This document shows, in pieces, positions 43,095 to 51,447 of a stretch of DNA of 64,000 nucleotides. A program made the position numbers and the translations under genes. The stretch is from Pirellulales bacterium. Lineage in GTDB: Bacteria; Planctomycetota; Planctomycetia; Pirellulales; JACPPG01. Within the stretch, counting starts at the first letter, position 1, and each line of letters starts with the position of its first letter. Location: positions 22,811-86,810 of the forward strand of contig DASZWQ010000154.1 of NCBI GenBank assembly GCA_035546535.1, read 5' to 3'. The notes under the pieces were generated by a model. The model saw nothing but the letters and a program-made list of their open reading frames with translations, made no database searches and was not told where the DNA came from.

Positions 43095-44206
43095 GCGAGT
43101 GTCTGCACTTCGACGGATAAGACTGCCGGTAAATCACGAACGATGGGCGACCACCGGTCGCCTGAATTGGCGGACGCATAGACCTGTCCACCCGTCGTAC
43201 CGAAATACACGCCGCACGGATCGAGCTTATCGACGGCCATGGCGTTACGCAGCACGTTGACGTAGCAATTGCTCTGCGGCAGCCCGTTGGTCAGAGCTTC
43301 CCAATCATGGCCGCCGGTTCGGCTGCGATAGACTTGCAACTTGCCGTCAAGCGGAAAGTGCTCCGCGTCACTCTTGATCGGTACGACGTAAATCGTTTCC
43401 GGCTCGTGGGCATGCACGTCGATGGGAAAGCCGAAGTCGGTCGGCAGATTGCCGCTGACCTCGCGCCAGTTGTCGCCGCCGTCGTCGCTGCGCATCACGT
43501 CCCAATGCTTCTGCATGAACAGCACGCCCGGGCGCGACGGATGCATGGCCATCCTGTGTACGCAATGCCCGACCTCGGCCGTGGGATTGGGAATGTATTG
43601 CGAGTGGAGTCCGCGATTGATGGGCTTCCAGCTTTGTCCGCCGTCGTCGGAGCGGAACGCGCCGGCCGCCGAGATCGCCACGTAGATCCGTTGTGGGTCG
43701 GTCGGATCGAGGATGATCGTGTGCAGACACATGCCTCCGGCGCCGGGCTGCCAGGAAGGCCCCGATTCGTGACGGCGCAAGCCCGATAGTTCGTGCCACG
43801 ACTGGCCGCCATCGGTCGAACGGAAGAGCGCCGCGTCCTCAACGCCGGCGTACACGGTATCGGGGTCCGTAAGCGAAGGCTCGAGATGCCAAACGCGTGC
43901 GAACTCCCAAGGATGTTGCGTGCCGTCGTACCACATATGCGTGCCGGCTTCGCCATCGTAGACGAATTTGTTGCCGACCGGAGTCCAGGTCCGGCCGCCG
44001 TCGTCCGATCGCTGCATCGTTTGGCCGAACCAACTACTCGATTGCGACGCGTACAGCCGATTCGGATCGACGGGCGACCCCTTCACGTGATACATCTCCC
44101 AGCCGGCGAAATGCGGGCCGCTGACATCCCATTTCTCGCGCTTGCCTTCGGCCGTGAGAATAAATGCTCCCTTGCGGGTTCCTACGAGAACGCGAACGCT
44201 GCTCAT
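43091..44206 (-). CDS. BNR/Asp-box repeat beta-propeller protein (sialidase/sortilin-like)
   Basis: 371 residues. Six Asp-box-like motifs are visible: [60 protein letters not shown] and [12 protein letters not shown], spaced as in a six- or seven-bladed propeller. No signal peptide, so probably cytoplasmic, unlike most BNR proteins. The sialidase Arg triad and catalytic Tyr/Asp were not identifiable, so hydrolase activity is not claimed. ATG 44206 has AAGGA 8 nt upstream. The gene is coupled to the MoaD/ThiS-like gene by a 4-bp overlap. Confidence 0.8.
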   Translation of the reverse strand: MSSVRVLVGTRKGAFILTAEGKREKWDVSGPHFAGWEMYHVKGSPVDPNRLYASQSSSWFGQTMQRSDDGGRTWTPVGNKFVYDGEAGTHMWYDGTQHPWEFARVWHLEPSLTDPDTVYAGVEDAALFRSTDGGQSWHELSGLRRHESGPSWQPGAGGMCLHTIILDPTDPQRIYVAISAAGAFRSDDGGQSWKPINRGLHSQYIPNPTAEVGHCVHRMAMHPSRPGVLFMQKHWDVMRSDDGGDNWREVSGNLPTDFGFPIDVHAHEPETIYVVPIKSDAEHFPLDGKLQVYRSRTGGHDWEALTNGLPQSNCYVNVLRNAMAVDKLDPCGVYFGTTGGQVYASANSGDRWSPIVRDLPAVLSVEVQTLA

Positions 44207-44283
44207 CGATGGATCCTTATGCGCCACTCGGGCGATTGAAGTCTGTGAATTCGTGCGACGTTAATTTGCTCGGGCGACTAAGA

Positions 44284-44685
44284 CTAGCGTGTCAGGGGCA
44301 ACAACGGACGCAACCGCGGATCGCGCAGCAGCAGAGCCAGCCATACGATCGCTCCGAAAACGATCGGGGCAATGGCAAGAAGTCCTTCACTAGCATGCAC
44401 GTGGGTGGCCACCGCGCCGCCTAGATAGCCGGTCAGCAGAATCGCGCCCAAGTAAGCCGTGGGCGGAATCAAGAACAGGACCGCGCTCACCAGCTCGACA
44501 ACGCCGATGAGCCTCAGAGACCCCGCCGGATAGCCGTATTTTTCAAAACCCTCGGCCGCGCCCTCTGACCCCGAAATCGCCGAAATCGAGGTCGCCACCA
44601 ACAATAGCGCGGGCAGGATCGTAAGAACCCAGCCGGCCCAATACAACTTTCGCGAAGCAGGCGCCGCGGCTGTCGTCGATGACAT
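44284..44685 (-). CDS. DoxX-like membrane protein
   Basis: 133 residues with four hydrophobic helices (YWAGWVLTILPALLLVATSI, VELVSAVLFLIPPTAYLGAI, and others) and GFEKYGYPAGSLRLIGVVEL, characteristic of the DoxX-like family. Such proteins are small inner-membrane proteins often found with stress or ArsR-regulated genes; the molecular role is unclear. GGAGG lies 6 nt before the ATG. It follows the SRPBCC gene by about 58 bp. Confidence 0.8.
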   Translation of the reverse strand: MSSTTAAAPASRKLYWAGWVLTILPALLLVATSISAISGSEGAAEGFEKYGYPAGSLRLIGVVELVSAVLFLIPPTAYLGAILLTGYLGGAVATHVHASEGLLAIAPIVFGAIVWLALLLRDPRLRPLLPLTR

Positions 44686-44743
44686 GATATTCCTCCAACT
44701 GTTGAATTCGCGCGGGATGGGTGTTGAATGCCAGGCTCGATGC

Positions 44744-45283
44744 TTAAGCTGACGGGCTGGCTTCGACGACCGATTTCAAATCCGCAAGCCCCTTCTCGAA
44801 CTGACCGCCGATCATCGAGTCCATGCTCATGAACAGGCCAATGGCCTTCGAGAAGAAGTTCTTCTTTCCCTCCATGGCCCAAGTCACCGTCGTCTGGTCG
44901 CCGGCGGGCTCGAACGTGAACTGTGCCTCGCAGGTGTTCTTGAAGGGGCGCAGAAAGTCGAGTCGCAGTTGCACCCGATCATCGGGGTGGCTCTCGGTGA
45001 TCGTAGCACTTCCCGCACCGACCGCGCTATTGCCGTCCCAGTGATAGGCGGAGCCGACACCCGTTTCCGGACCTTCGTAGGTCAGCTTCATGGCGGGATC
45101 GATTTTCCCCCACGGGTTCCAAGCCTCCCATTTGTGCAGGTCGTTGACGTGCGCAAACGCTGCGGCCGGCGCCGCGGCGATTTTCGTCGAGCGGGTCACC
45201 CGAAACGCCCCTGGCTGCAACGCCACGACAATGACAAACAGCGCCAGCACCAATACAACGCCGATCGATATTTTCACGAGCAT
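44744..45283 (-). CDS. SRPBCC-family (polyketide cyclase-like) membrane-anchored protein
   Basis: 179 residues. An N-terminal membrane helix (VKISIGVVLVLALFVIVVAL) is followed by a START/SRPBCC fold: KIAAAPAAAFAHVNDLHKWEA, NPWGKIDPAMKLTYEGPETG, GSATITESHPDDRVQLRL and TVTWAMEGKKNFFSKAIGL. These helix-grip proteins bind hydrophobic ligands; its own ligand is unknown. ATG 45283 has GGAGG 9 nt upstream. It lies in the long minus-strand cluster. Confidence 0.8.
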   Translation of the reverse strand: MLVKISIGVVLVLALFVIVVALQPGAFRVTRSTKIAAAPAAAFAHVNDLHKWEAWNPWGKIDPAMKLTYEGPETGVGSAYHWDGNSAVGAGSATITESHPDDRVQLRLDFLRPFKNTCEAQFTFEPAGDQTTVTWAMEGKKNFFSKAIGLFMSMDSMIGGQFEKGLADLKSVVEASPSA

Positions 45284-45372
45284 GTCACGATACCTCCGAG
45301 AGAATGCGTTCTTCTGCCCTGGGAACGATCGTATCTTCCGGCGACAGGGCGCCATTCGTGGAAACAGGGGAG

Positions 45373-45786
45373 CTACTGCGCGACGATGATCATCCAGCCA
45401 ACACCAAACCGGTCGGCCACCATGCCGAAGCGCGGCGAGAAAAAGGTTTTGGTCATCGGCATCTGCACCTGACCGCCGGCCGCCAGCGCGCCAAAAATCT
45501 TCTCGGCTTGATCGACCGTATCGGTCGTGATCGTGAGCGACACTCCCTGAATCACCGGATTGCCGCCACAGCGCCCGTCGGAGGCCATGATAATCGTGTC
45601 CCCCACCTTGAACTGCGCGTGCATCACCTTGTCATCACAGCCCGGCGGCACCATGCCAGGCTGCGGCGGTTCGGGGCTATCCTTGAATCGCAATAATCGC
45701 TCGACCGTCGCCCCGAGCGCCGACTTGTAAAACTCAATCGCTTCTTCGGTGCGGCCATCCAGGTACAGGTAGGGTTGTACGTGCAT
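45373..45786 (-). CDS. PhnB-like VOC superfamily protein
   Basis: 137 residues. The beginning HVQPYLYLDGRTEEAIEFYK is the PhnB/glyoxalase-like signature, with VMHAQFKVGDTIIMASD in the middle and the end FGMVADRFGVGWMI (DRFGxxW). VOC proteins have paired beta-alpha-beta-beta-beta modules around a metal or ligand; PhnB-like members have no settled reaction. ATG 45786 has AAAGGA 9 nt upstream. It follows the transglutaminase-like gene on the same strand. Confidence 0.85.
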   Translation of the reverse strand: MHVQPYLYLDGRTEEAIEFYKSALGATVERLLRFKDSPEPPQPGMVPPGCDDKVMHAQFKVGDTIIMASDGRCGGNPVIQGVSLTITTDTVDQAEKIFGALAAGGQVQMPMTKTFFSPRFGMVADRFGVGWMIIVAQ

Positions 45787-45839
45787 CGTGATTATCCTTT
45801 GGCAAAGGGAGACTTTAAAGCAAAAGCGAAGTTCCTGGG

Positions 45840-46730
45840 TTATACCTCTTCCGGCCGCTCGAGTACCGCGTTGAATACGACGGACGGCACGCGCAGTCGC
45901 TGGTCGGATTCGTACAGCAAGCAAAGTTCGTCGTGCGCGGCGTCCGGATCGCGCGTGAGCTCGGCCAGGCGATCAAAAAATGCTATTGCCGCGTCGTCCA
46001 GCGACTCGCCCGGTTGCGGCATCCCGCCCCACACGTCCCAGGCGAGCATTTCGGTGCCAGTGAGCGCCGCACTATCGCGCACAAGATTACCGGCGACGAA
46101 CCACAAGCCACGCAGATCACCGCGGAAGATGCCGAACTTCGCCGCATCGGCCTGGCCCGAGCGGCACAAACGCCAGGCGTCGGCCGCGACCAGGAATCGG
46201 TCCCGCGGCACGTCGAGCACATCGTGCGTGATCTTTAGCGCCGCGCACCACTTATCATCGAACTGCGGATCGACAAGTTTCCACCGCGCTGCCTCGGCGT
46301 TCCAATATTCGCAGACCCAGTGATCTTCGTAATAGCCGGGGTTGAAGTAATTGCCGAAGCCGCAGCGCGCCCGCGCCGGAATACCCGCGGCGCGCATCAT
46401 CGACACCAACGCAAGTGCAAAGTGGCGGCACACGCCGATCACGCGCTTTTCCGGCGACCGGGCGACGGAAAGCGGCGACGGATCGAGCACGATCATTCGA
46501 TCCAAAATCGCCTCGACCGGACGAAGGTGGGACTCGAAACGGCGCTCGTTAGCAATGGTCAGGCCGTATGCCGACGTGAAAAACTCGTGAATCAGCAGCC
46601 CCTGCACGATGCGCACCAGGCCGGCGACGTCGTTGGGCAGCGCCTGGAAAAGCGCCGTGTGCTTGCCCGCCGCCGACATCCGGCTGGCGTGCATATAGCA
46701 ATCAGGAATGGTTGGGGCGGCCGGCCGCAT
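45840..46730 (-). CDS. Transglutaminase-like domain protein
   Basis: About 296 residues. The papain-like triad is visible: Cys in GVCRHFALALVSMMRAAGIP, His in DHWVCEYWNAEAARW and Asp in KLVDPQFDD. These domains act as proteases or acyltransferases; no signal peptide is seen, so likely cytoplasmic. Several starts are possible (GTG 46775, ATG 46730, ATG 46694), none with a strong ribosome site; ATG 46730 was taken. It stands between SRPBCC and PhnB-like genes. Confidence 0.75.
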   Translation of the reverse strand: MRPAAPTIPDCYMHASRMSAAGKHTALFQALPNDVAGLVRIVQGLLIHEFFTSAYGLTIANERRFESHLRPVEAILDRMIVLDPSPLSVARSPEKRVIGVCRHFALALVSMMRAAGIPARARCGFGNYFNPGYYEDHWVCEYWNAEAARWKLVDPQFDDKWCAALKITHDVLDVPRDRFLVAADAWRLCRSGQADAAKFGIFRGDLRGLWFVAGNLVRDSAALTGTEMLAWDVWGGMPQPGESLDDAAIAFFDRLAELTRDPDAAHDELCLLYESDQRLRVPSVVFNAVLERPEEV

Positions 46731-46803
46731 GTCGGTACTCGGTGCGCGCGCGGAGATGGATGGGCGCTCGGCCACTGTAACCTGGCGTAGATTGTCATTC
46801 GGA

Positions 46804-47271
46804 CTATTTCGGCGAATCTTGCGCCCGCCGCTCGGCGGCCGCGCGAATGAGCGCCAAATCGTGAGCCCAGCCCCCGGGCATACCGTCGCGATGCTCGGGC
46901 AGAATCGCGCCGATCGCCCGGTGCCACATGGCCAGGCGCGTACCCTTTCCGTCCGCGGTCAAACGATATTGCAGGTGGTTCATCGCCGGGTACGACATGC
47001 AGAACGGGCCGCAGATTTCCAATAGCGCCGGCGGCTTGATCACCTGCACCTGCCCCCACAGGTGTCCTGTGTTGTGCCCCAGGTCGCGAAACCAGCGTCC
47101 ACCGGGCCACGCTTCGAGCGTCATGGCGACGGATCGTCCCGGTCCGGTTTCCATGCTTGGGCCTAGATGCTCGAGCAGCGTTTCGAAGACAATATCGACC
47201 GGCGCCGCGATCCGCTCTTCGTTCTTGATTTCCAGCGTTTGCACGGGGCTTTCGACAGCTGCGTCCAACAT
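46804..47271 (-). CDS. SRPBCC-domain protein (AHSA1-like) partnered with ArsR
   Basis: 155 residues with the helix-grip pattern: EIKNEERIAAPVDIVFETLL, GGRWFRDLGHNTGHLWGQV, PPALLEICGPF, and a closing helix GGWAHDLALIRAAAER. It starts 3 bp after the arsR stop, so the two should be translated together. ArsR-SRPBCC pairs are common, with the SRPBCC protein presumed to bind a hydrophobic small molecule; the ligand is unknown. Confidence 0.85.
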   Translation of the reverse strand: MLDAAVESPVQTLEIKNEERIAAPVDIVFETLLEHLGPSMETGPGRSVAMTLEAWPGGRWFRDLGHNTGHLWGQVQVIKPPALLEICGPFCMSYPAMNHLQYRLTADGKGTRLAMWHRAIGAILPEHRDGMPGGWAHDLALIRAAAERRAQDSPK

Positions 47272-47274
47272 GGC

Positions 47275-47658
47275 TCAATCCTCCGGATCGCGTTTGGGCT
47301 TCGTGGGCTTTGCGGCGGCTTGCGAGCGCTCGAGAGCCTTCCGCTCGGCGTGCTGCTTGATCCGACTCAGTTGATGCGTCCAGAAACGCTCGTAGGTTTT
47401 GACCCAATCGTGCACGGGCTTGAGCTCCTGCGGATTGAGTTGATAGAGCCGCTGCTGCCCGCGCTTACTCACCGAGACAATGCCCACCTTGCGCAGAACG
47501 CCAAGGTGCTTCGACACCATCGGCTGGGGCATGTCGAGCGTGTCGACCAGTTCCCCCACCGCATAAATCCGCCCGCCCGCCAAGACGTCGATAATCTTGC
47601 GCCGCCGGGGCTCGGCAATGGCATTGAAGACGTCGGTGGTGGTTGCTGCGCGCGCCAT
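47275..47658 (-). CDS. ArsR-family winged-helix repressor
   Basis: 127 residues. The wHTH is clear: VFNAIAEPRRRKIIDVLAGG, then the recognition helix in MPQPMVSKHLGVLRKVGIVS and the wing KRGQQRLYQL. No metal-binding ELCVCDL-type cysteines are present, so an organic or other signal is more likely than arsenic. The last about 25 residues are a Lys/Arg/Ala-rich tail. Its ATG lies 6 nt beyond a TATAAT box, implying a leaderless mRNA, and a palindrome overlaps that promoter, implying autoregulation. Confidence 0.9.
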   Translation of the reverse strand: MARAATTTDVFNAIAEPRRRKIIDVLAGGRIYAVGELVDTLDMPQPMVSKHLGVLRKVGIVSVSKRGQQRLYQLNPQELKPVHDWVKTYERFWTHQLSRIKQHAERKALERSQAAAKPTKPKRDPED

Positions 47659-47692
47659 GACGGTATTATATACCTATATCGGAATACGTCAA
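47659..47692 (-). promoter_or_regulatory. Near-consensus sigma-70 promoter and operator of arsR
   Basis: On the minus strand: TTGACG (47692-47687), 16-nt spacer, TATAAT (47670-47665), then ACCGTC and the arsR ATG at 47658. Transcription should begin at or next to the ATG. The palindrome ATATA-GG-TATAT (47679-47668) covers the spacer end and -10 box, a natural ArsR operator site. Confidence 0.7.
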
Positions 47693-47772
47693 CGAGGAAT
47701 TTGTGAGAATTTTTCACGACTCGGGACACACGCTTTAGAACGCACGAGGACCGCGCGCGATCGAGCACGGGC

Positions 47773-48681
47773 CTAATCTTCCCAGATCCCCTCGGGAATC
47801 GGCTTCGCCTCGACGACCTCGATCGTCACCTTTTCGGGCGCGAGCACCATGAAGCTCTTGGTCTTCGTCTTCTCGTCGACCGTGATTGGCGCGACAATCT
47901 CCACGCCGGCGGCTTTCATTCGCTCGAAGACCGGCTCGATATCGCGATACGAAAAGGCGATATGGTCGATCGGACGGCCGCGCGTCGGCTGAATCTCCTT
48001 GAGCGGCTCGTCCGGCCACCACGGCGGGGCGGGCGAGACGTCGGGCTTGCCGAAAAAGATCATCGTCACGTTGTCGCACTGGATCACGTTGATCCAGATG
48101 CCCGCCAGCGTCGACATATCGCCGGTCGGCTTCTTCACGTTCGCGGCGCGCGGCTTCAGGCCCAGGTGCTTCGCATACCAGCCCACCGTTTCGTTCACGT
48201 CGGTGCAAAAGAAGTGTACGTGGGCAAATCGATGATGCCCCATCGTGTTGATCTCGATCAGTTCCTTATCGGGCCCATTGATGTACATGTAATAGTTGTC
48301 CTTGCCCGGCAGCGGCGAGAGCGGTGTGTGAATATCCACGCCGTGGCTCTTCCACCATTCGTATTCGTTCTTGACGTCGACGCCTCCCCAGCCGATGTGC
48401 CAGATGCCCGTGTTCAGCTTGCTCTCGGGCGGCGTGTCGACCTTGTTCAGCAAAATGAACGACCGCTCGGTGAACAGGGCATCGGCCACGCCGTTGTACT
48501 TCGTGGGCGTCGCGCCGAAGACGCGACCGTAGAACTGGATCGACTTTTTCGGATCGGTCACGTTCAGGTGGACGTGATGGAAGCGGGCAGGCTGCACGTC
48601 CTCAGCCGCGGCGCGCGCGGTAGGCGCGAGCACGACCGCGATAAATCCGATAACAAGGCAGAGCGAGCGGTGCTGGTGCAT
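47773..48681 (-). CDS. Secreted VOC-superfamily (glyoxalase-like) protein
   Basis: 302 residues. A signal peptide (LCLVIGFIAVVLAPTARAAA) precedes two VOC modules: FHHVHLNVTDPKKSIQFYGR with GPDKELIEINTM in the first, and HRFAHVHFFCTDVNETVGWY with PIDHIAFSYRDIEPVFERMK and EVVEAKP in the second. His and Glu at these module starts and ends are the usual metal ligands (HVHL/EIN, HVHF/EVV). Export of a VOC enzyme is typical of planctomycetes. ATG 48681 has AGAGG about 8 nt upstream. The substrate is unknown. Confidence 0.85.
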   Translation of the reverse strand: MHQHRSLCLVIGFIAVVLAPTARAAAEDVQPARFHHVHLNVTDPKKSIQFYGRVFGATPTKYNGVADALFTERSFILLNKVDTPPESKLNTGIWHIGWGGVDVKNEYEWWKSHGVDIHTPLSPLPGKDNYYMYINGPDKELIEINTMGHHRFAHVHFFCTDVNETVGWYAKHLGLKPRAANVKKPTGDMSTLAGIWINVIQCDNVTMIFFGKPDVSPAPPWWPDEPLKEIQPTRGRPIDHIAFSYRDIEPVFERMKAAGVEIVAPITVDEKTKTKSFMVLAPEKVTIEVVEAKPIPEGIWED

Positions 48682-48779
48682 CGTAGGTCCTCTCCGGCGA
48701 ACGCGTGCGAGACAGGGGGCAGGTGCGCCGTGATGATAGCCTGCGGCTAACGCTGGTGAAACCATTTGGCGGCCGAATG

Positions 48780-48902
48780 CAGGAGAACTGCAAAGTTGGT
48801 AGCCGGGGTCTGTGACTCCGGAAGCGACATCGTGGAATCCCGGCCTCACAGAGGCCGGCTACAGAAAACACGGCGCAGAAAATCAACTTTGCAGTTCTCC
48901 TG
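48780..48902. mobile_element. MITE-like element with perfect TIRs and target duplication
   Basis: A 123-bp unit. Ends: CAGGAGAACTGCAAAGTTG (48780-48798) is the exact reverse complement of 48884-48902. It is flanked by a 10-bp direct repeat CGGCCGAATG (48770-48779 and 48903-48912), a target-site duplication. Inside are two hairpins, 48803-48821 (CCGGGGTC/GACTCCGG with one G-T) and 48840-48858 (CCGGCCTC/GAGGCCGG), within an outer GTAGCCGG/CCGGCTAC pair. It has no coding capacity, so it would need a transposase in trans. Confidence 0.85.
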
Positions 48903-48953
48903 CGGCCGAATGGATATCAGCAACGCCGTTCCGTTTTCATGCCGCGCAACAAT

Positions 48954-49004
48954 GCAGGCGGGACGCCTGCACCACAAGTGCCGAAGCGAAACCGCTTGTG
49001 GTGC
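48954..49004. repeat. Two adjacent hairpins, likely dispersed repeat
   Basis: GCAGGCG-GGA-CGCCTGC (48954-48970) is followed by GCACCACAAG (48969-48978) pairing perfectly with CTTGTGGTGC (48995-49004). It is in the same 469-bp divergent gap (48682-49150) as the MITE-like element. No gene is seen in that gap. Confidence 0.65.
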
Positions 49005-49150
49005 GACCGTCTCGGCTGCACGGTCTTCCCAACTTCTTCAAGTCGTGTCGGCATCAACCGGGCAGTTTAATCGGCCGTTGTGCGCGTGTAGACTGGGGCC
49101 GCGACTGCGGCGACGACCTTCTGCGGACTCTGCGGGCGAGGAGATAAAGA

Positions 49151-50002
49151 ATGATCGGCCGAATGCTGCCCGTTCTGCTTACATGCCTGGCGGCGTATGC
49201 TGCGTCATGCAAAGCGGCAGAAGAAAAAAGCCCGTCGCTATATCGCTACGAAAAGCAGGTATCGGCGCATGCTTGCCGCGGCGAAGCGACAAAGCTGGCG
49301 GCCGAGGCGTATTTTGTCGGCCTGCTGGCCGTACGCCATGTCGGTGACGAGCAGAAGATCGAAGAATACATGACGGGCGGCTTACTCAGTGACCTGGGCG
49401 AGGAGTTGCCGCCGCGGCCCCCGGCCGATCCTATCCGCCGCGCCTACACGCTCGACAAGAATGGGGACGTGACGCAGCCGCTAGCGCGCGGCAGTGGCCT
49501 GGTGGTGTGGTCGCTGCCGTTTGAATTCCTGCTGATGCCGCGACCGTCGGCGGCCGCCGCGCTTGAAGCGCGGAGCGGCGTGCGTCTCTTCTCATCGCAT
49601 GCGTCGAAGCCGGCGCTAACCGGCTCCTGGTCGTGGCGCGCCGCGCCAGACGCCGAGCCGCACCGAGGCTCTCGCATCGCAGGTCCCTGCGAGGGGAAGT
49701 TCGACGGCGGCTCTACGTTGGCCGGCTCACTGGCGCGCCTCGTCGATTCCACCACGGGCAAGATTCGCGAAGCGCAGGCCGAGATCGGTATCACGGTCCC
49801 GGTTGCAGTCCGACTCGAAGTCCTGACCGATGCGCAGCGCAAGACCGAGGAAAGCGAATTCTTCAAAGGGTTCGACACGATCGTCATTCGGGAGTCGGCG
49901 CGCATGCACGCCGACGATGATTCGTCGGGCCGTGCCATCGAGTTGCCCGGCAGCCTGTCGACGGCGCACGCAAAACTTCGGCAGCAGTTGACCGCGCCGT
50001 GA
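49151..50002 (+). CDS. Secreted hypothetical protein, 283 residues
   Basis: A signal peptide (about 1-22, MLPVLLTCLAAYAASCKA) is present; a Cys falls in its last part but without a proper lipobox. The mature protein is mixed alpha/beta with no domain I recognise. One stretch, GITVPVAVRLEVLTDAQRKT, looks like a structured strand-helix. AGGAG lies 8 nt before the ATG. It is divergent from the secreted VOC gene, with the repeat-rich gap between. Confidence 0.6.
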   Translation: MIGRMLPVLLTCLAAYAASCKAAEEKSPSLYRYEKQVSAHACRGEATKLAAEAYFVGLLAVRHVGDEQKIEEYMTGGLLSDLGEELPPRPPADPIRRAYTLDKNGDVTQPLARGSGLVVWSLPFEFLLMPRPSAAAALEARSGVRLFSSHASKPALTGSWSWRAAPDAEPHRGSRIAGPCEGKFDGGSTLAGSLARLVDSTTGKIREAQAEIGITVPVAVRLEVLTDAQRKTEESEFFKGFDTIVIRESARMHADDDSSGRAIELPGSLSTAHAKLRQQLTAP

Positions 50003-50229
50003 CGGGCAGTGGGCCCTGCCTTGGCGTGATGGTTTCGGGCCCAAGAATCCGGGCACAAACGGGTTTTTTCGGCAGATTTCAGCGCGCCGATTTATAAGGT
50101 AAACTCGTGTGCGGCCAGGCGGCCGAACTCAGCCGTTAAACTGGTGCCGCGACCAGCCTCCTCCTACGAGCGCGGCACGCGCATGTACGGCCCCGAGAAG
50201 CCCATCCTTTGAGAAAGGACCTGTGAATC

Positions 50230-50691
50230 ATGGCTGCCAAGAAGCCGGCCCCGAAGCGCGCACCAGCCAAAACCGTCGGCGCAACGGCCGCCGCGACCAA
50301 TTCCGCGCCTAAAGCCGCCACGACCAATAGCGCGCCGAAATCAGGTACAACGAATCGCGCATCGAAGCCGGCAAAGAAAGCCAAGCCCGCGCCCGCCGCG
50401 AAGAAGGGTCCTATTGCGCTACGCACGCCCGCGGCGCGCAAACCCGCGGCGCCGGCGAAGCCCACGACCTCTGACAAGTCGGGCACTTATTACATCGTGG
50501 TCGAGCACGAAGATCTGCGCATCTCGACCGAAAAGCCAAAAGCCGCCGGCCGCGTCGAAACCGCGGACACCTTCGACGAAGCCAAGGACAAAGCCCTCGA
50601 CCGTCTGATCGATCTGATTGACCGCTTCGAGCGCCGGCTGTGGGAAGTGAAGCAGTCGCTCGATCATGATGCGCTGGTAGATCGGGATTGA
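50230..50691 (+). CDS. Histone-H1-like basic N-tail fused to a small acidic helix domain
   Basis: 153 residues. The first about 75 are Lys/Ala/Pro/Thr-rich ([20 protein letters not shown]), like bacterial histone H1-like and AlgP-type tails, and probably bind DNA or RNA. The remainder is a compact domain: [16 protein letters not shown] (strands) and a helical [26 protein letters not shown] lies about 13 nt before the ATG. The upstream 230 bp hold an AT-rich TTTATAAGGTAAAC stretch that could be a -10. The combination is not one I can name. Confidence 0.6.
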   Translation: MAAKKPAPKRAPAKTVGATAAATNSAPKAATTNSAPKSGTTNRASKPAKKAKPAPAAKKGPIALRTPAARKPAAPAKPTTSDKSGTYYIVVEHEDLRISTEKPKAAGRVETADTFDEAKDKALDRLIDLIDRFERRLWEVKQSLDHDALVDRD

Positions 50692-50806
50692 GGGTGCCCC
50701 CGAGTCGCTCCGGGGAGAGCCTTACTTTCGCGCACCCCGGCATGCGTTCGTCTCTGCCCGGGCACATCTAAGTCGGCAGCTTACCGGCGCACGAGAAAGC
50801 ATCTCG

Positions 50807-51229
50807 ATGAAATCTCACCGCGAAGTCCTGACGTTCAACATTCCCGCGCGGATGGACTTTGTGAACATCACGCCCGAGGTGGAAGAAGCCCTACGGCGCA
50901 GCGGCGTGCAGGAGGGGCTGGTGCTGGTGAATGCCATGCACATCACGGCCAGCGTGTTTATCAACGATGACGAGCGTGGGCTGCACGAGGATTACAAACG
51001 CTGGCTCGAAGGGCTTGCACCGTTCGATGCCTCGCCCGAGCGGTATCACCACAACCGTACCGGCGAGGATAATGCCGACGCGCACATGAAGCGGCAGGTC
51101 ATGGGTCGCGAAGTCGTGGTGGCGATCACCGAGGGGAAACTCGATTTCGGCCCGTGGGAGCAAATCTTCTACGGCGAGTTCGACGGCCGCCGTCCGAAAC
51201 GGGTGCTGATCAAAGTGATCGGCGAGTAG
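50807..51229 (+). CDS. YjbQ/UPF0047 family protein
   Basis: 140 residues. The family signature is present: [60 protein letters not shown] and [20 protein letters not shown]. YjbQ proteins are small beta-rich trimers with a conserved His/Asp/Glu cluster; a weak thiamine-phosphate synthase activity has been reported for members, and the true role is unsettled. Length is normal for the family. Confidence 0.9.
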   Translation: MKSHREVLTFNIPARMDFVNITPEVEEALRRSGVQEGLVLVNAMHITASVFINDDERGLHEDYKRWLEGLAPFDASPERYHHNRTGEDNADAHMKRQVMGREVVVAITEGKLDFGPWEQIFYGEFDGRRPKRVLIKVIGE

Positions 51230-51447
51230 GGCGCGCGATACATCCTTCTGCTAGCAGGCGCGCGCCAGCGTCGTTTTTTCTCGGCGATATGCGACGCGCG
51301 AATCGTCTTTGCTGCTCCGACGATCGCCTTCGTCGCCAAGGTTTCGAAATCGTCAGCCAACTGCGCTCGGCGTGCGTGATGCCTGTTGGTTAGAACGGTC
51401 CGACACGGGGCAAAGGATTTCGGACATTGCAACGAAGGAGCACAACC

